Both the position numbers and the translations under genes were made by a program. A stretch of DNA of 54,065 bases, from contig JABDBI010000010.1 in assembly GCA_013288705.1 (NCBI GenBank), positions 1-54,065 of the forward strand, written 5' to 3'. This DNA comes from Methanobacteriota archaeon (lineage in GTDB: Bacteria > Myxococcota > UBA727 > JABDBI01). The notes beneath the pieces were generated by a model. It did not search any database. It worked only from the letters and a program-made list of their open reading frames with translations, and was not told the origin of the DNA. This document shows positions 19,362 through 28,310 of the stretch, piece after piece; the stretch's first letter is position 1; each line of letters opens with the position of its first letter.

Positions 19362-20099
19362 TCACTTCTTGAAAATCGCTCGCCCTGCTCCGACGAAAAG
19401 ACCGCATACGGCTCCGATAAATCCGCCCACGCCGGCAAGTGTATATTTCACGACGACTGATGGAATGCGCGTCACACCAAGGGCGACTCCGACTGAACCT
19501 GCAACAGGCGCAGCCACTGCCGTTCCGACATCGTCTGCGCCATGGCGGGCCACGCTCGGAACATATGCGCCAAAGCGCATTGTGTCTGCACCATAGCAGT
19601 CCTCGAACCTGCCGGGGCGGCCGTCGTCTCGAAGCGCAACACCATAAGCAATCGGATACGACGCAGTGCCCGCAAATGCTCCGATGGCTGCTCCGGGTGC
19701 CATAGCAACCGTCGAGGTCGCATCTATGGCAGCATGGGCGGCTAGCCCGACCAGTCCTTCTGCTCGGGGATCATATTTCACTCGCGGTCCCGTAGGTACG
19801 CCGGTTCCGAGCACAGCGTCAGGTATCGCCATCGTGGCCCGACCGACACGGGCTCCGACGCCAACGCCTCGACGCGCGCAGTTAGATACGGCTAATGAGA
19901 AATTTTGCCAGCGTGTTGCGCCATCGAAAGTGAGGGGGCGGAATGCATCTTGCGCCAATCGATCGATATGCTCGTTGGCTTGGCGAATCCCTGTGTTGCC
20001 ACCGGTTGCTTGAAGGGCGGCGTGGCTCATTTGATACGGGGCGGGATACGTGCGTGGATCTTGATCGCGATAGACGGCGCATTCTTGGTGGATAGGCAT
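19362..20099 (-). CDS. Gly/Ala-rich putative membrane-active protein (paralogue 1)
   Basis: This 245-residue protein is the first of the tandem pair. It shares with its neighbour the N-terminal pattern AVY(K/R)D(E/Q)D and YQMS, the centre (NEH-LAQDAF-P, CARRGV-GAR-G-A-M--PDA-LGTG-PT) and the glycine-rich C-terminus ending GAGRAIF. A strong Shine-Dalgarno (AAGGAG) lies 8 nt before the ATG. It is predicted to be cytoplasmic or membrane inserted, with no cleavable signal. The YDP(R/Q)AEGLVGLAAH segment is conserved in both copies and may be a functional centre. Function unknown. Confidence 0.7.
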   Translation of the reverse strand: MPIHQECAVYRDQDPRTYPAPYQMSHAALQATGGNTGIRQANEHIDRLAQDAFRPLTFDGATRWQNFSLAVSNCARRGVGVGARVGRATMAIPDAVLGTGVPTGPRVKYDPRAEGLVGLAAHAAIDATSTVAMAPGAAIGAFAGTASYPIAYGVALRDDGRPGRFEDCYGADTMRFGAYVPSVARHGADDVGTAVAAPVAGSVGVALGVTRIPSVVVKYTLAGVGGFIGAVCGLFVGAGRAIFKK

Positions 20100-20151
20100 T
20101 GGAGGACTCCTTGGCGTGCCGATGGCACAAGGAGTTGTAGTGCGCCCGATA

Positions 20152-21576
20152 CTAATTTGGTGATCGGTGTTGGTCGACGACAGGCATCGGATCGGGCGCA
20201 GACTCCGTAAATTGATTCCCCGTTAACGCATAGGACCTGATCGCCTGCCCCTGGGCGTCCAGTGCCTCCATGTTCCATGTGCCTTGCGGGCCTTGATCAA
20301 TTAGCGCAAAGCCGTAATCGCTAAAGTTGCTATCGCTCAAGACCTTCGAGGATCGAGGTCCGCTCGTAATGTAGCTTGTGCCAGGCAATCTCGCATAATT
20401 ATATTTATCGCCACCGTTGCCAACAATCAGCTGTGCAGGTCCATTGTCCGAATAGCTCGTGATATTAAAAAAATGAATGTGTCCGGATAAAAAGCGATTG
20501 ATGTTTGTCAAAGGGAGGGCGGATAAGGCAGCCTGCAAGGTCGCTCCAGATGAGGAACATAATTCTCCCGTTGTCACGGGATTGCCTGCAAAGGGAATGC
20601 AAGCCCAAGTTGGGCGATGTGTAATCAACCACACATCATTCCAAGACTGTGCATTTATGCTCTCTGTCAGCTGCTCAAACTGATGCTTGTATGCGCTGAC
20701 ACTCGCAGCAACTATCTTGGTATCCGATGCCGCGGAAGAATCAAGTACAGCCATTTGCATTTTGCCAAGCGATACTGTGTACGGAACAGTGAAATTAAAA
20801 GCGGGATTGTTTAAACAATCCGCCTGGCTATTAGGAATTTGGGCGCCTGAATCAAAAAAGCGAAACCACCCGACAAAAGACTCGGTACACTGCTCGTGGT
20901 TCCCGCGAATAAATAGCCACGGGGCGATCTCCAATGATGGTTTGGCCGGAATAAAGAAATCATTTTCCCACACGTTCCACTGATCGCGGAACGCAATGGT
21001 CTTGCAGGCTTGGGTGCCAGCGGTGCAACCTTTCGCACGATAGACGTAGTCTCCGACATGAATGACTAAACCGGGGAGTTGCCTTGCTACAGCTTGCATG
21101 ATTGGCGGGAATGGCCACCCCGTGGTATCACACAGCTGCTCGACGTCATTGCATCCGGTATCACCTACGACGGCGATCGAACCAGTGGCATTCGGCAGCT
21201 TTAGTGCGGCACTCCCGATGTACGCCATCGTCACACTCGGCGGGATAGCTTTTTGGCATGTTAGTACCGGAAATTGCGGCGCAGCCTTGCTCGCCCGCAC
21301 ATCCATCGTGATGCAAGTTGCATCCAGCTGAATCGGCGGACACACATCATCCTCGGTGATTGCCCTCGCCGACAGCACGCCATCCGGACCAAGTTGTACC
21401 CATGTGTATTTGGGCTGAACCACAGGCTGAGCGCAAGTTGCAGTGCCGCCACCCGGACCGCCTTGCTGCCCGCCAGATTGCCCATTCGTTTGCACGCTGT
21501 TCGAGCATTGGGCACCCATGAGGCCTAGCGCCAAAAGCGAAATCGTGATAGCCAAGCTGCATGAAGAAGCTCTCAA
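20152..21576 (-). CDS. Calcineurin-like metallophosphoesterase, probable lipoprotein
   Basis: Metal-binding motifs in order: GDTGC at about residue 137, GDYVYR, RGNHEQC (about 223), THRPTW and SGHIHFF (about 362), the complete metallophosphoesterase set. The N-terminus from a TTG at 21576 (LRASSCSLAITISLLALGL..GAQC) reads as a lipoprotein signal followed by a Gly/Gln-rich linker. The frame stays open to 21792, but that part is antisense to the next gene and composition argues against it. An ATG at 21519 would lack the signal. The enzyme probably hydrolyses a phosphoester outside the cytoplasm; the substrate is unknown. The TTG start would overlap the divergent gene by 16 bp. Confidence 0.8.
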   Translation of the reverse strand: MRASSCSLAITISLLALGLMGAQCSNSVQTNGQSGGQQGGPGGGTATCAQPVVQPKYTWVQLGPDGVLSARAITEDDVCPPIQLDATCITMDVRASKAAPQFPVLTCQKAIPPSVTMAYIGSAALKLPNATGSIAVVGDTGCNDVEQLCDTTGWPFPPIMQAVARQLPGLVIHVGDYVYRAKGCTAGTQACKTIAFRDQWNVWENDFFIPAKPSLEIAPWLFIRGNHEQCTESFVGWFRFFDSGAQIPNSQADCLNNPAFNFTVPYTVSLGKMQMAVLDSSAASDTKIVAASVSAYKHQFEQLTESINAQSWNDVWLITHRPTWACIPFAGNPVTTGELCSSSGATLQAALSALPLTNINRFLSGHIHFFNITSYSDNGPAQLIVGNGGDKYNYARLPGTSYITSGPRSSKVLSDSNFSDYGFALIDQGPQGTWNMEALDAQGQAIRSYALTGNQFTESAPDPMPVVDQHRSPN

Positions 21577-22208
21577 TTTTGACCGCCATTTATGTAAGCG
21601 TTGCCCTCGTAAACGCGTGCACACAAGCGACCGCCCCCGCAGTGCAGCCCCAAAAAAAACCTGAAACTCATGATCCAGTTGCATTCGCGAAGTATAGTGC
21701 GAAGCAGCCACAACCACAAGAGAACCGGCCCAAAAGTATTTGCGACACCAGTAATTTCTTTGGTCCAGACGATCTATGTGCTCCCGCCCCAAAGAGGATC
21801 GTCGAGAATAACCCAGCTACCGACGATCTGACTTGGACTTTGCCGCGCACACCAGAAAGTTTTATTTGGCATCACTTCCCTAAAAGCGAACAGCGTGTTG
21901 TCGTTGAGCTTTTAGACAAAGACGGCTTGCCCTGGCCAACCCATAACATCTTGCTAGAGAATAACGGACGCCATACGACCAAGCTGATTCCCGATTATGA
22001 ATTACCTGAGGCAAGTTCTCTCTTCCTCAAAGCAACCATCTTCAATCATCAAGACAAGCAAATAGAGATTTGGCTTCAGAAGCTCGTCGTCAAGGCTGGA
22101 GCGCAACAAGATGCCCCATGGCAAGTGCAGCCAAAGAAAGTTGCTACACCCACCAAAAAAGAAAAGGCCAAGAAGAAGAAGAAAACCAGAAGATCTAAGG
22201 CCGCCTAA
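21561..22208 (+). CDS. Lipoprotein with Lys-rich C-terminus, unknown family
   Basis: This 215-residue protein begins MKKLSILTAIYVSVALVNAC, a lipoprotein signal with an imperfect lipobox. The middle part is a compact domain with beta-type segments (VVVELLDKDGLPW, KLIPDYELPEA, IWLQKLVVKAG) that might be an immunoglobulin-like fold. The last 30 residues are almost entirely Lys/Arg/Thr (KKEKAKKKKKTRRSKAA), which could bind anionic polymers such as cell wall, lipopolysaccharide or nucleic acid. No family was recognised. The start is divergent to, and overlaps, the metallophosphoesterase start; the 3' end overlaps the Nudix gene by 14 bp. Confidence 0.7.
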   Translation: MKKLSILTAIYVSVALVNACTQATAPAVQPQKKPETHDPVAFAKYSAKQPQPQENRPKSICDTSNFFGPDDLCAPAPKRIVENNPATDDLTWTLPRTPESFIWHHFPKSEQRVVVELLDKDGLPWPTHNILLENNGRHTTKLIPDYELPEASSLFLKATIFNHQDKQIEIWLQKLVVKAGAQQDAPWQVQPKKVATPTKKEKAKKKKKTRRSKAA

Positions 22209-22695
22209 CAATGCGGGCCGGCTTAAACTCAATCTCTTCTTCATTGGCACTTGATGAACCCTCGTCATCCAAGCGCCCAGCGACTAATTCGCTGACAAAG
22301 GGCAAATCTGCTGGTGGGAAATTTCGTTCAAGCAGCGCGCGTTGATCGGCCCACTCCACAGCCTTCACATCAATAGCCTCTGGCGTACCCGAGCGGATAT
22401 GGCACCGATAAATTAGCAAATGTACTTCTCTGCTGCCATACCCGTGGTAGGTTTCGAAGCAGCAAGTACCGATGTCAACCTCAATACCCAGCTCTTCCTT
22501 GAGCTCGCGCCTGAGCGCTTCCTCGTCGCTTTCACCTGCTTCCACCTTGCCACCTGGGAATTCCCAGGTGAGGGCCAAATGTTTGCCGGGCCAACGTTGG
22601 GTCAAGAGCACTTTTGAATTTTGGCGAATTAACGCGGCAACAACACGAAAGCGTTTTTCGTCACTTTCCTGCATGTCTTCAAGCAAATGGCTCAA
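22195..22695 (-). CDS. Nudix hydrolase, MutT-like 8-oxo-dGTP diphosphatase
   Basis: The 166-residue protein has a full Nudix box, GGKVEAGE..EALRRELKEELGI, and the MutT-type lead-in LTQRWPGKHLALTWEFPGG. MutT enzymes remove oxidised dGTP from the nucleotide pool. The start is a TTG at 22695 preceded by AAGGAGGG at good spacing, overlapping the TGA of the upstream gene (TTGA); an ATG 7 codons later lacks such a site. It is the last gene of the YfgM-like / propeller / Nudix run. A Ser/Glu-rich C-terminal extension of about 25 residues follows the Nudix domain. Confidence 0.88.
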   Translation of the reverse strand: MSHLLEDMQESDEKRFRVVAALIRQNSKVLLTQRWPGKHLALTWEFPGGKVEAGESDEEALRRELKEELGIEVDIGTCCFETYHGYGSREVHLLIYRCHIRSGTPEAIDVKAVEWADQRALLERNFPPADLPFVSELVAGRLDDEGSSSANEEEIEFKPARIVRRP

Positions 22696-23855
22696 TTGCG
22701 CCCTCCTTCCTGAAAAGCGTACAAGTACCCAGGGGCGCTCACAGCAAAAAGCTGGGCTTGATTGCGCAGCAAATCGCCCGCGAATCCAAGGCCAGAGCCA
22801 TAAACGCCAAGTTCTTTGCCGGATTTTTGATCAAGCACAAACAGACCACTTTTATCAGAACCAAAATAGACTCTATTGTTAGCGACGAGGAGCCTGGTTG
22901 GCGCCCCTTTATCAAAGCTATATTCCCAAACGACTGTTCCCTTTTGCGGGTCAATACCAAGAACAATCTTTGCTCCAGCTGCGATCACGAGATCATTTGC
23001 ATAAGCCAAGCGTGTAATATCTTTCTTCTCAAGGCGCCAGCGTTTTGTCCCTGTTAGCGGATCAATAGCCACAATGCCAGAAGCAAATGATGCAGCAATA
23101 ACCGAGTTTCCTGTCCAAACTGGATCTGTGACCACATCCGGGAATTGGGCCTTTGGGTCGCCGAGCATCACTTCACGCACAACAGCTCCCGAATTCGCAT
23201 CATAGATCCCAATTTTTCCCGTTGGATGGCCTGCCGCTAATAAAGAAGTGGCGACGCCATTTTGTTCCGTATGAAAGAGCAACGGGGTTGATAGCAACCG
23301 TAAGAACATTCTTGAAGGAGGTGGACGTTTCTTCACCCACTTTACCTCTCCAGTTCCTTTATCCAGCGCATAAAGCGTGCAAAGGCCAGTCACTACATAA
23401 AGCGTTGTTCCATCCAAAACCAGAACATTTTCGACTTCAGCATCGAGCTGCGTACTCCATGTCGAGGCGAAAGATGTTGTATTCACGCTCAACACCTGGC
23501 CCTTATCGGTGCCGAAAAACAACTGCCCTTCTTCAAATATCGGCGTTGTCATCAGATTAGCAGGCAACGGATGCGATGAAAGTTCTGTCCCCTTTCGCGA
23601 AAATACATGGAGCAGCTTATCGGAGCCGCCCACGTAAAGCAGCTCCCCGCTAGGGTCAGCCATAACTCCAGCCTTTTCATGCTGAACGTAAGATAAGCAA
23701 CCCTCCCCCACACGTGGCTGAGAGACCAAGGAGTCTAAGCATGGGCCACTGGAAAGAACTGGCTTAAACCATTTTAAGCCCAATGGTGCTGCGAATGCGC
23801 TGCCGCCACAAAGCAACAACAGAACGCCTATAAGAGTAAAAATTGCTTTACGCAT
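22692..23855 (-). CDS. PQQ-type beta-propeller protein, BamB-like
   Basis: This 387-residue protein has a signal peptide (cleavage near SAFA-APL) and repeated WD/PQQ-propeller blades: LYVGGSDKLLHVF, LFFGTDKGQVLSV, LYVVTGLCTLYALDKGTGEVKWV, VIAASFASGIVAIDPLTGTKRWR, VYFGSDKSGLFVLDQKSG. The gene follows a YfgM-like gene by 2 bp, as bamB follows yfgM in E. coli, so a role in outer-membrane protein assembly is likely. There is no lipobox Cys at the expected place, so it may be periplasmic rather than a lipoprotein. Confidence 0.8.
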   Translation of the reverse strand: MRKAIFTLIGVLLLLCGGSAFAAPLGLKWFKPVLSSGPCLDSLVSQPRVGEGCLSYVQHEKAGVMADPSGELLYVGGSDKLLHVFSRKGTELSSHPLPANLMTTPIFEEGQLFFGTDKGQVLSVNTTSFASTWSTQLDAEVENVLVLDGTTLYVVTGLCTLYALDKGTGEVKWVKKRPPPSRMFLRLLSTPLLFHTEQNGVATSLLAAGHPTGKIGIYDANSGAVVREVMLGDPKAQFPDVVTDPVWTGNSVIAASFASGIVAIDPLTGTKRWRLEKKDITRLAYANDLVIAAGAKIVLGIDPQKGTVVWEYSFDKGAPTRLLVANNRVYFGSDKSGLFVLDQKSGKELGVYGSGLGFAGDLLRNQAQLFAVSAPGYLYAFQEGGRN

Positions 23856-23857
23856 GC

Positions 23858-24598
23858 CTAGTTTTTGCTTGCTTGATTGTCTTCAGGTAGCGACGACAAC
23901 AGAGACTGTGCCTGCGTCACATAGGTCGAATTAGAAAAACGCTCTACAAGCTCCGATGCAACTTTGCGAGCCTTGCTCACGGCACCCGTTTCTTTTGCAA
24001 GCCGAGAGACTTCCCACATGATCAAATCCTCGGCAACGCCGGATTGCTCACTTAAAACCTGCTCAAAGGTTCGCAACGCTGCCGGTGCATCTTTGTTCGC
24101 TTCATAAGCAAAGCCAAGACCAACCAATGCGCTCACTTTGAGTTTGCCTGACGCACTGCCCTGATCCAAAAAGGCTCGGTAAGCCTTAATAGCACCCTTT
24201 GCATCATTGGCCTCAAGCAACGCCTGAGCGGCCCTTAGCTCTGCCAATTTGGCTACCGAAGAACTGCTGTGATCGCGCGCGAGTTTTTCAAACTCGGCAA
24301 TTGCCAGTTTCTTGGTTTCGGTAGTTCCTAGTAATCTGCTGGCTTTTTCATAGGCAACAGATGCCGCCTCATTTGCTGACCGGCTCCATACCAAGTAACC
24401 CGAAAACACCAAGCCACCGGCCAATACCACGCCAATGATACCCAGCACGGTCTTGCTATTATCTTGCATCCAGGTCACGATTTCGAAGCCTTTGGCCTGA
24501 AACTCGTCTTGAATCCCAACTTTTGCCATTGCACTCTTGTGCTGTTCGGCCTCTATTTCTTCTGGTGTCTTTTGTTTCTTTTTTTTGATAAAAACCAT
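23858..24598 (-). CDS. YfgM-like TPR membrane protein
   Basis: This 246-residue protein has a cytoplasmic Lys-rich N-terminus, one transmembrane helix at about residues 51-72 (TVLGIIGVVLAGGLVFSGY) and a TPR-like helical C-terminal domain (AIAEFEKLARD, AIKAYRAFL, ALVGLGFAYEANKDAPAALRTFEQVL). This is the YfgM architecture, a SecYEG-associated periplasmic chaperone partner in E. coli. It precedes a BamB-like propeller gene, matching the E. coli order. It is divergent from plsB with 37 bp between them. Confidence 0.82.
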   Translation of the reverse strand: MVFIKKKKQKTPEEIEAEQHKSAMAKVGIQDEFQAKGFEIVTWMQDNSKTVLGIIGVVLAGGLVFSGYLVWSRSANEAASVAYEKASRLLGTTETKKLAIAEFEKLARDHSSSSVAKLAELRAAQALLEANDAKGAIKAYRAFLDQGSASGKLKVSALVGLGFAYEANKDAPAALRTFEQVLSEQSGVAEDLIMWEVSRLAKETGAVSKARKVASELVERFSNSTYVTQAQSLLSSLPEDNQASKN

Positions 24599-24635
24599 GG
24601 CTGTTTCCGTAAGAGACTGCTGATTAACTTAGCTT

Positions 24636-27137
24636 GTGAGAGAAAATTTGCAACCGAAACTCTTTAATTGTTTTGCGCGCTTTTTCGCTCGGCGCGTGCT
24701 CAATAAGATCCCCTATCCCGAGGGAGAGCAAGAGAACATCCGCCAACTTGCTCAACAAGGGCACTTGGTCTACGTGCAAAGGGCCAAAAGCGGTATTTTC
24801 CATCTCGCGCTGGCGAGCGCCTTAGCACGGCAAAAATTGCCTAGAGCGCAGTTTGTAACGGGTGCGAGGCTGAGTTTTCTGCGACCCTACTTTGGGCTAT
24901 TTGCAAAAAGCGGGCCCAGAAGAAACATCAACCGATTAGTGAAGTACTTCCGTAAAAAGCCGGTGATGGAGTTGCTCATCCACGGCGGTGATGCACCGCA
25001 GGCAATACAAGCACTCATTGCCTTACAACGTGTGCTCGATAAACCCATTTTTCTGCTGCCGCACTTTTTGGCCCTCAGAAGTCGCCCGGCGCAATTTGAA
25101 CCAACCACAGTGGATCTTTTGTTTGGGGGCCCGCGGGAGCCAAAAACTCTGCGCAGTATTATTCGCATGATTTTTGCGCAGAACTCTGCGCGCTGGGTAG
25201 TCCTTGAGCCTATCAATCTCCAGAATCTGGTTGCAACGCATGCGGCAGAAGATGACCTCACCATAGCTCGCAAAGTACGCTGGACGGTGTTGAAGGCAAT
25301 TTCACGCATCGAGAAAGCGCATCATGGGCCGCCGCTGAAAAGCCACGCGCGCGTTAAAACAGACACGTTGCGGGATAAACAGCTGCAATCTTTTCTCAGT
25401 GAACTCAGTGAGGAAACAGGAGTTCCTAAAGTTAAGCTTGAACAAAAAGCAGAGTCTTTCTTCACTGAAATCGCGGCACGTTTTGATGGCGACGTGATTC
25501 GCGTATTGGATAAAATTCTGAGCACGGTTTGGAACCGCATCTATGACGGCCTGTATTGGGACAAGAAAGACATCGAGAAAATCAGACAGGCGTCACGTGA
25601 GGGGCCCATTGTACTTGTGCCGAGTCATAAGAGCCACATGGATTACCTCGTGATGAGTCAGCTATTCTTTTGGGAAGGCCTCATTCCACCGCATATTGCT
25701 GCAGGCGTGAATCTAGCGTTTTTCCCCATTGGCGGACTATTGCGTCGAGGCGGCGCCTACTTCATTCGACGGACATTTAAAGGAGACAGGATTTATCCAC
25801 AGGTTGTGAAGGCATATTTAAAGCGACTCTTTAAAGAAGGCTTCACACAGGAGTTCTTTATCGAAGGCGGCCGAAGCCGTTCGGGAAAAACGCTTTCTCC
25901 CAAACTTGGCTTGCTGTCGATTATGGTCGATGGATTACTGAGTATGCGCCAAGGCAACGCGGTGTTCGTACCAGCCTCTATTTCCTACGAGAAACTGGTT
26001 GAGGCGCAGAGTCACCGTAGAGAACTTGAGGGAGGAGAAAAAGAGAAGGAAAACGCCAATGCGCTCATTCGCAGCGTGGGAATATTGCGCAAACGCTATG
26101 GTCGCGTCTTTGTCACATTTGATGAACCGATTGTCTTTCGTAAGTTTCTTGAAGAACGTGGTCTAAACCCTGATAACGTCACATCTTCTGAGCGAAAAGC
26201 ACTGGTAAAGGTGTTATCGCAAAAAATTGTCTATGGCATGAATCAATGCACGCAAGTGACGTCCACCGCGTTGGTCGCGACAGCGTTGTTTGGTGCTAAT
26301 CGTCGTACACTTCCCTTCCCGCTTCTCATCTTGTACGTGAAGCGCATCTTGGCGCATATGCGGCACTTTGCCGGAGCGGACCTTCGGCTCGCTGAGGATC
26401 TATCGCAGAATCTGAACGAACAGGTTGATCACGCGCTTCAGCTATTTTTGGCAGATGGTCTTTTGACGCAAGAGAAGGCATCTTCCAGCGTCTACTATCG
26501 AATCAACGAGCAAAACGCGCTTGGGCTCGACTATTACAAGAGCAACATACTTCATCACTTTGCTCAGGATGCTATTTTGGCAACAGCATTTTTTGCGCTT
26601 GGCGGCAGCCATTTGCGACCGATTAGTGAAAAGAGTTTGTTTCAGGCAACCAAAGCATTTAGCCAAATCTTTAAATTCGAATTCACTTATCCAGTTGGTG
26701 TTTCATTTTCATCAATTTTTGAACGCCATTTGCACGAAGCGCAGCGTCAGCACATTTTTGAGATCAAGGCTGGCGTGATTGCTTTGTGTCCGACTACTTT
26801 TGCCGAGACTAAGTTAAATTTTGCGGCGCGGTTAATCGCGAATTTTGTTGATGGATATTGGCTATGCGCGCGAAAAGTGCCGATTTTATGTGGCGCAGAG
26901 CGTGGCCAAAAGGCATTACCGCTGGAGCTACTAGATGCAGCGAAAAAAGCCTATCTGAACGGAAGCGTTGAGTGTCCGGAAGCGGCGAACAAGGCAATCA
27001 TGGAGAATGCGCTGCGACTGTTTGTTGATCAGGGCATTTTACTCAAGGGCGATGGTCGGCCTGTGCTGAATCCACAAGGCAAAGAGCGGCTTGCGGAGAT
27101 CTTGAGATGGTTAGAAAAAGCGCATCGCCGACATTAG
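24636..27137 (+). CDS. plsB: Glycerol-3-phosphate 1-O-acyltransferase
   Basis: This 833-residue protein is close to the 807 of E. coli PlsB. It catalyses the first acylation of sn-glycerol-3-phosphate in phospholipid synthesis at the inner membrane. Visible acyltransferase blocks: VPSHKSHMDYLVMS (HX4D, His about 331), a following GGLLRRGGAYFIRR block, and FFIEGGRSRSGK (about 408-419) followed by LSPKLGLLSIMVD. The long N-terminal helical domain and the C-terminal region typical of PlsB, not the short PlsC, are present. The start is given at a GTG (24636) without a strong ribosome site; a TTG three codons later preceded by GAGAGAAA is an alternative. Confidence 0.93.
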   Translation: MRENLQPKLFNCFARFFARRVLNKIPYPEGEQENIRQLAQQGHLVYVQRAKSGIFHLALASALARQKLPRAQFVTGARLSFLRPYFGLFAKSGPRRNINRLVKYFRKKPVMELLIHGGDAPQAIQALIALQRVLDKPIFLLPHFLALRSRPAQFEPTTVDLLFGGPREPKTLRSIIRMIFAQNSARWVVLEPINLQNLVATHAAEDDLTIARKVRWTVLKAISRIEKAHHGPPLKSHARVKTDTLRDKQLQSFLSELSEETGVPKVKLEQKAESFFTEIAARFDGDVIRVLDKILSTVWNRIYDGLYWDKKDIEKIRQASREGPIVLVPSHKSHMDYLVMSQLFFWEGLIPPHIAAGVNLAFFPIGGLLRRGGAYFIRRTFKGDRIYPQVVKAYLKRLFKEGFTQEFFIEGGRSRSGKTLSPKLGLLSIMVDGLLSMRQGNAVFVPASISYEKLVEAQSHRRELEGGEKEKENANALIRSVGILRKRYGRVFVTFDEPIVFRKFLEERGLNPDNVTSSERKALVKVLSQKIVYGMNQCTQVTSTALVATALFGANRRTLPFPLLILYVKRILAHMRHFAGADLRLAEDLSQNLNEQVDHALQLFLADGLLTQEKASSSVYYRINEQNALGLDYYKSNILHHFAQDAILATAFFALGGSHLRPISEKSLFQATKAFSQIFKFEFTYPVGVSFSSIFERHLHEAQRQHIFEIKAGVIALCPTTFAETKLNFAARLIANFVDGYWLCARKVPILCGAERGQKALPLELLDAAKKAYLNGSVECPEAANKAIMENALRLFVDQGILLKGDGRPVLNPQGKERLAEILRWLEKAHRRH

Positions 27138-27212
27138 CCAGCACCTCGGTAGATAGGTTGATGATAATCGCAAGGGAATTGGCCTATAGGGTCGTCCACA
27201 CATGGAGACCCA

Positions 27213-27656
27213 ATGAACAGATTGTCTATTGTTACATCCCTTTCCGCATTTTTCTTATCGCTGCAACTCGGCGCCCAACCTGTCACCAACGACAACATTC
27301 TTGGCACCTACAACATGCGAATCGGCGAGCAGGAGATCGCTGCCGATGCCACTATTACGCCGGGGCACCTCGCGTTGACGCTATTCCCAAGCACGATGCT
27401 TCCTCCGGTGGAATGCAGCGGAGACTGGAGCCTAGAAGGCACAACGCTTCGCGCTAGCTTCACTTGCCCAGGCGTGGATGACGTGCCGTTCTCTCCAATT
27501 GCGAGCACAGATGTTGTAAAGCTGAATATCCAGCTTGCTGGCTTCTCACTAGAAGATGTGGAAAGCGACAATGGCGTATCCGCACCTGCTAGCGCTCAGT
27601 TCAAAGAGTCCGACGCAGCGACCGATGCCCAGGTATGGGTGCATAAGGTGTCATGA
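27213..27656 (+). CDS. Small secreted protein, unknown family
   Basis: This 147-residue protein begins MNRLSIVTSLSAFFLSLQLGAQ, a Sec signal peptide, followed by a beta-rich mature part with two Cys (VECSGDWSL, SFTCPGVDD) that could form a disulfide. GGAG sits 5 nt before the ATG. A strong intrinsic terminator follows at 27689. It is a single-gene unit. The pattern of a small beta domain with LEGTTLRASFTC recalls DUF-type lipocalin-like folds, but I do not assign one. Confidence 0.7.
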   Translation: MNRLSIVTSLSAFFLSLQLGAQPVTNDNILGTYNMRIGEQEIAADATITPGHLALTLFPSTMLPPVECSGDWSLEGTTLRASFTCPGVDDVPFSPIASTDVVKLNIQLAGFSLEDVESDNGVSAPASAQFKESDAATDAQVWVHKVS

Positions 27657-27673
27657 GATTCTAAAAAAAATCC

Positions 27674-28297
27674 TCAAATTTGCGCATCATCGCCAAGCAA
27701 TCGCTTGGCGATTTTTTGCCGATCAAATCCATTTAGACGGTGCGTGCGTACAATCGCGGTTAAATCGAACAGCGCGCGATCGAGTTTTTCGTTGTTAATT
27801 ACATAATCGTAATATTTTAGACCGAGCAAAATCTCATCTCGAGACGCCTGCATGCGCTGCCGGATCGATTCATCTGTTTCTGTGCCCCGATTGCGCAGAC
27901 GATCCTCAAGCTCATCGAGCGATGGCGGCAAAATGTAAATCAGCACGGAGTTTGGGATACGTTTTTTGATCTGCAAGCCACCATATACATCGATGTCAAA
28001 TACCACATCGCGCTCATCTGCAAGTGCTTGTTCGGTCCATTCGAGACCCGACCCATACTGATTGCCATGCACTTTGGCCCATTCCAAAAAAGCCTGCTCG
28101 GCAATCATCGTTTGGAACTCTTCCGGTGAGACAAAGTGATAATCCACCCCATCCCTTTCATTGCCCCGAGCAGGTCGAGTGGTATAGCTCACGCTGATTT
28201 GCAAATTGGACATGCTCTCCACCAGCAAATGGGCAAGAGTCGTTTTGCCCGTCCCACTTGGGGCGCTTAAGACAACAGGAAATGCACGTCGGGCCAT
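27674..28297 (-). CDS. gmk: Guanylate kinase
   Basis: This 207-residue protein converts GMP to GDP with ATP. It has the P-loop SAPSGTGKTT near residues 11-20, the GMP-binding segment SVSYTTRPARGNERDGVDYHFVS and the lid-region motif EDRLRNRGTETDESIRQRM. Length and motifs match the family. It lies 13 bp downstream of yicC, the arrangement seen in many proteobacteria. The last codons are embedded in the convergent terminator hairpin, so the C-terminal KIAKRLLGD codes the stem. Confidence 0.96.
   Translation of the reverse strand: MARRAFPVVLSAPSGTGKTTLAHLLVESMSNLQISVSYTTRPARGNERDGVDYHFVSPEEFQTMIAEQAFLEWAKVHGNQYGSGLEWTEQALADERDVVFDIDVYGGLQIKKRIPNSVLIYILPPSLDELEDRLRNRGTETDESIRQRMQASRDEILLGLKYYDYVINNEKLDRALFDLTAIVRTHRLNGFDRQKIAKRLLGDDAQI
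27689..27717 (+). terminator. Intrinsic terminator of the small secreted gene
   Basis: A perfect 10-bp stem (ATCGCCAAGC / GCTTGGCGAT) with loop AATC is followed at once by six T. It serves the + strand gene ending at 27656, and the stem lies within the 3' end of gmk on the other strand, so the two convergent transcripts share it. Confidence 0.88.
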
Positions 28298-28310
28298 GTT
28301 TGATCATCCA

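Noticed and set aside
21577..21792. 5' extension of the metallophosphoesterase
   Set aside because: It is antisense to the lipoprotein gene and reads as unstructured; a signal sequence begins at the TTG 21576.
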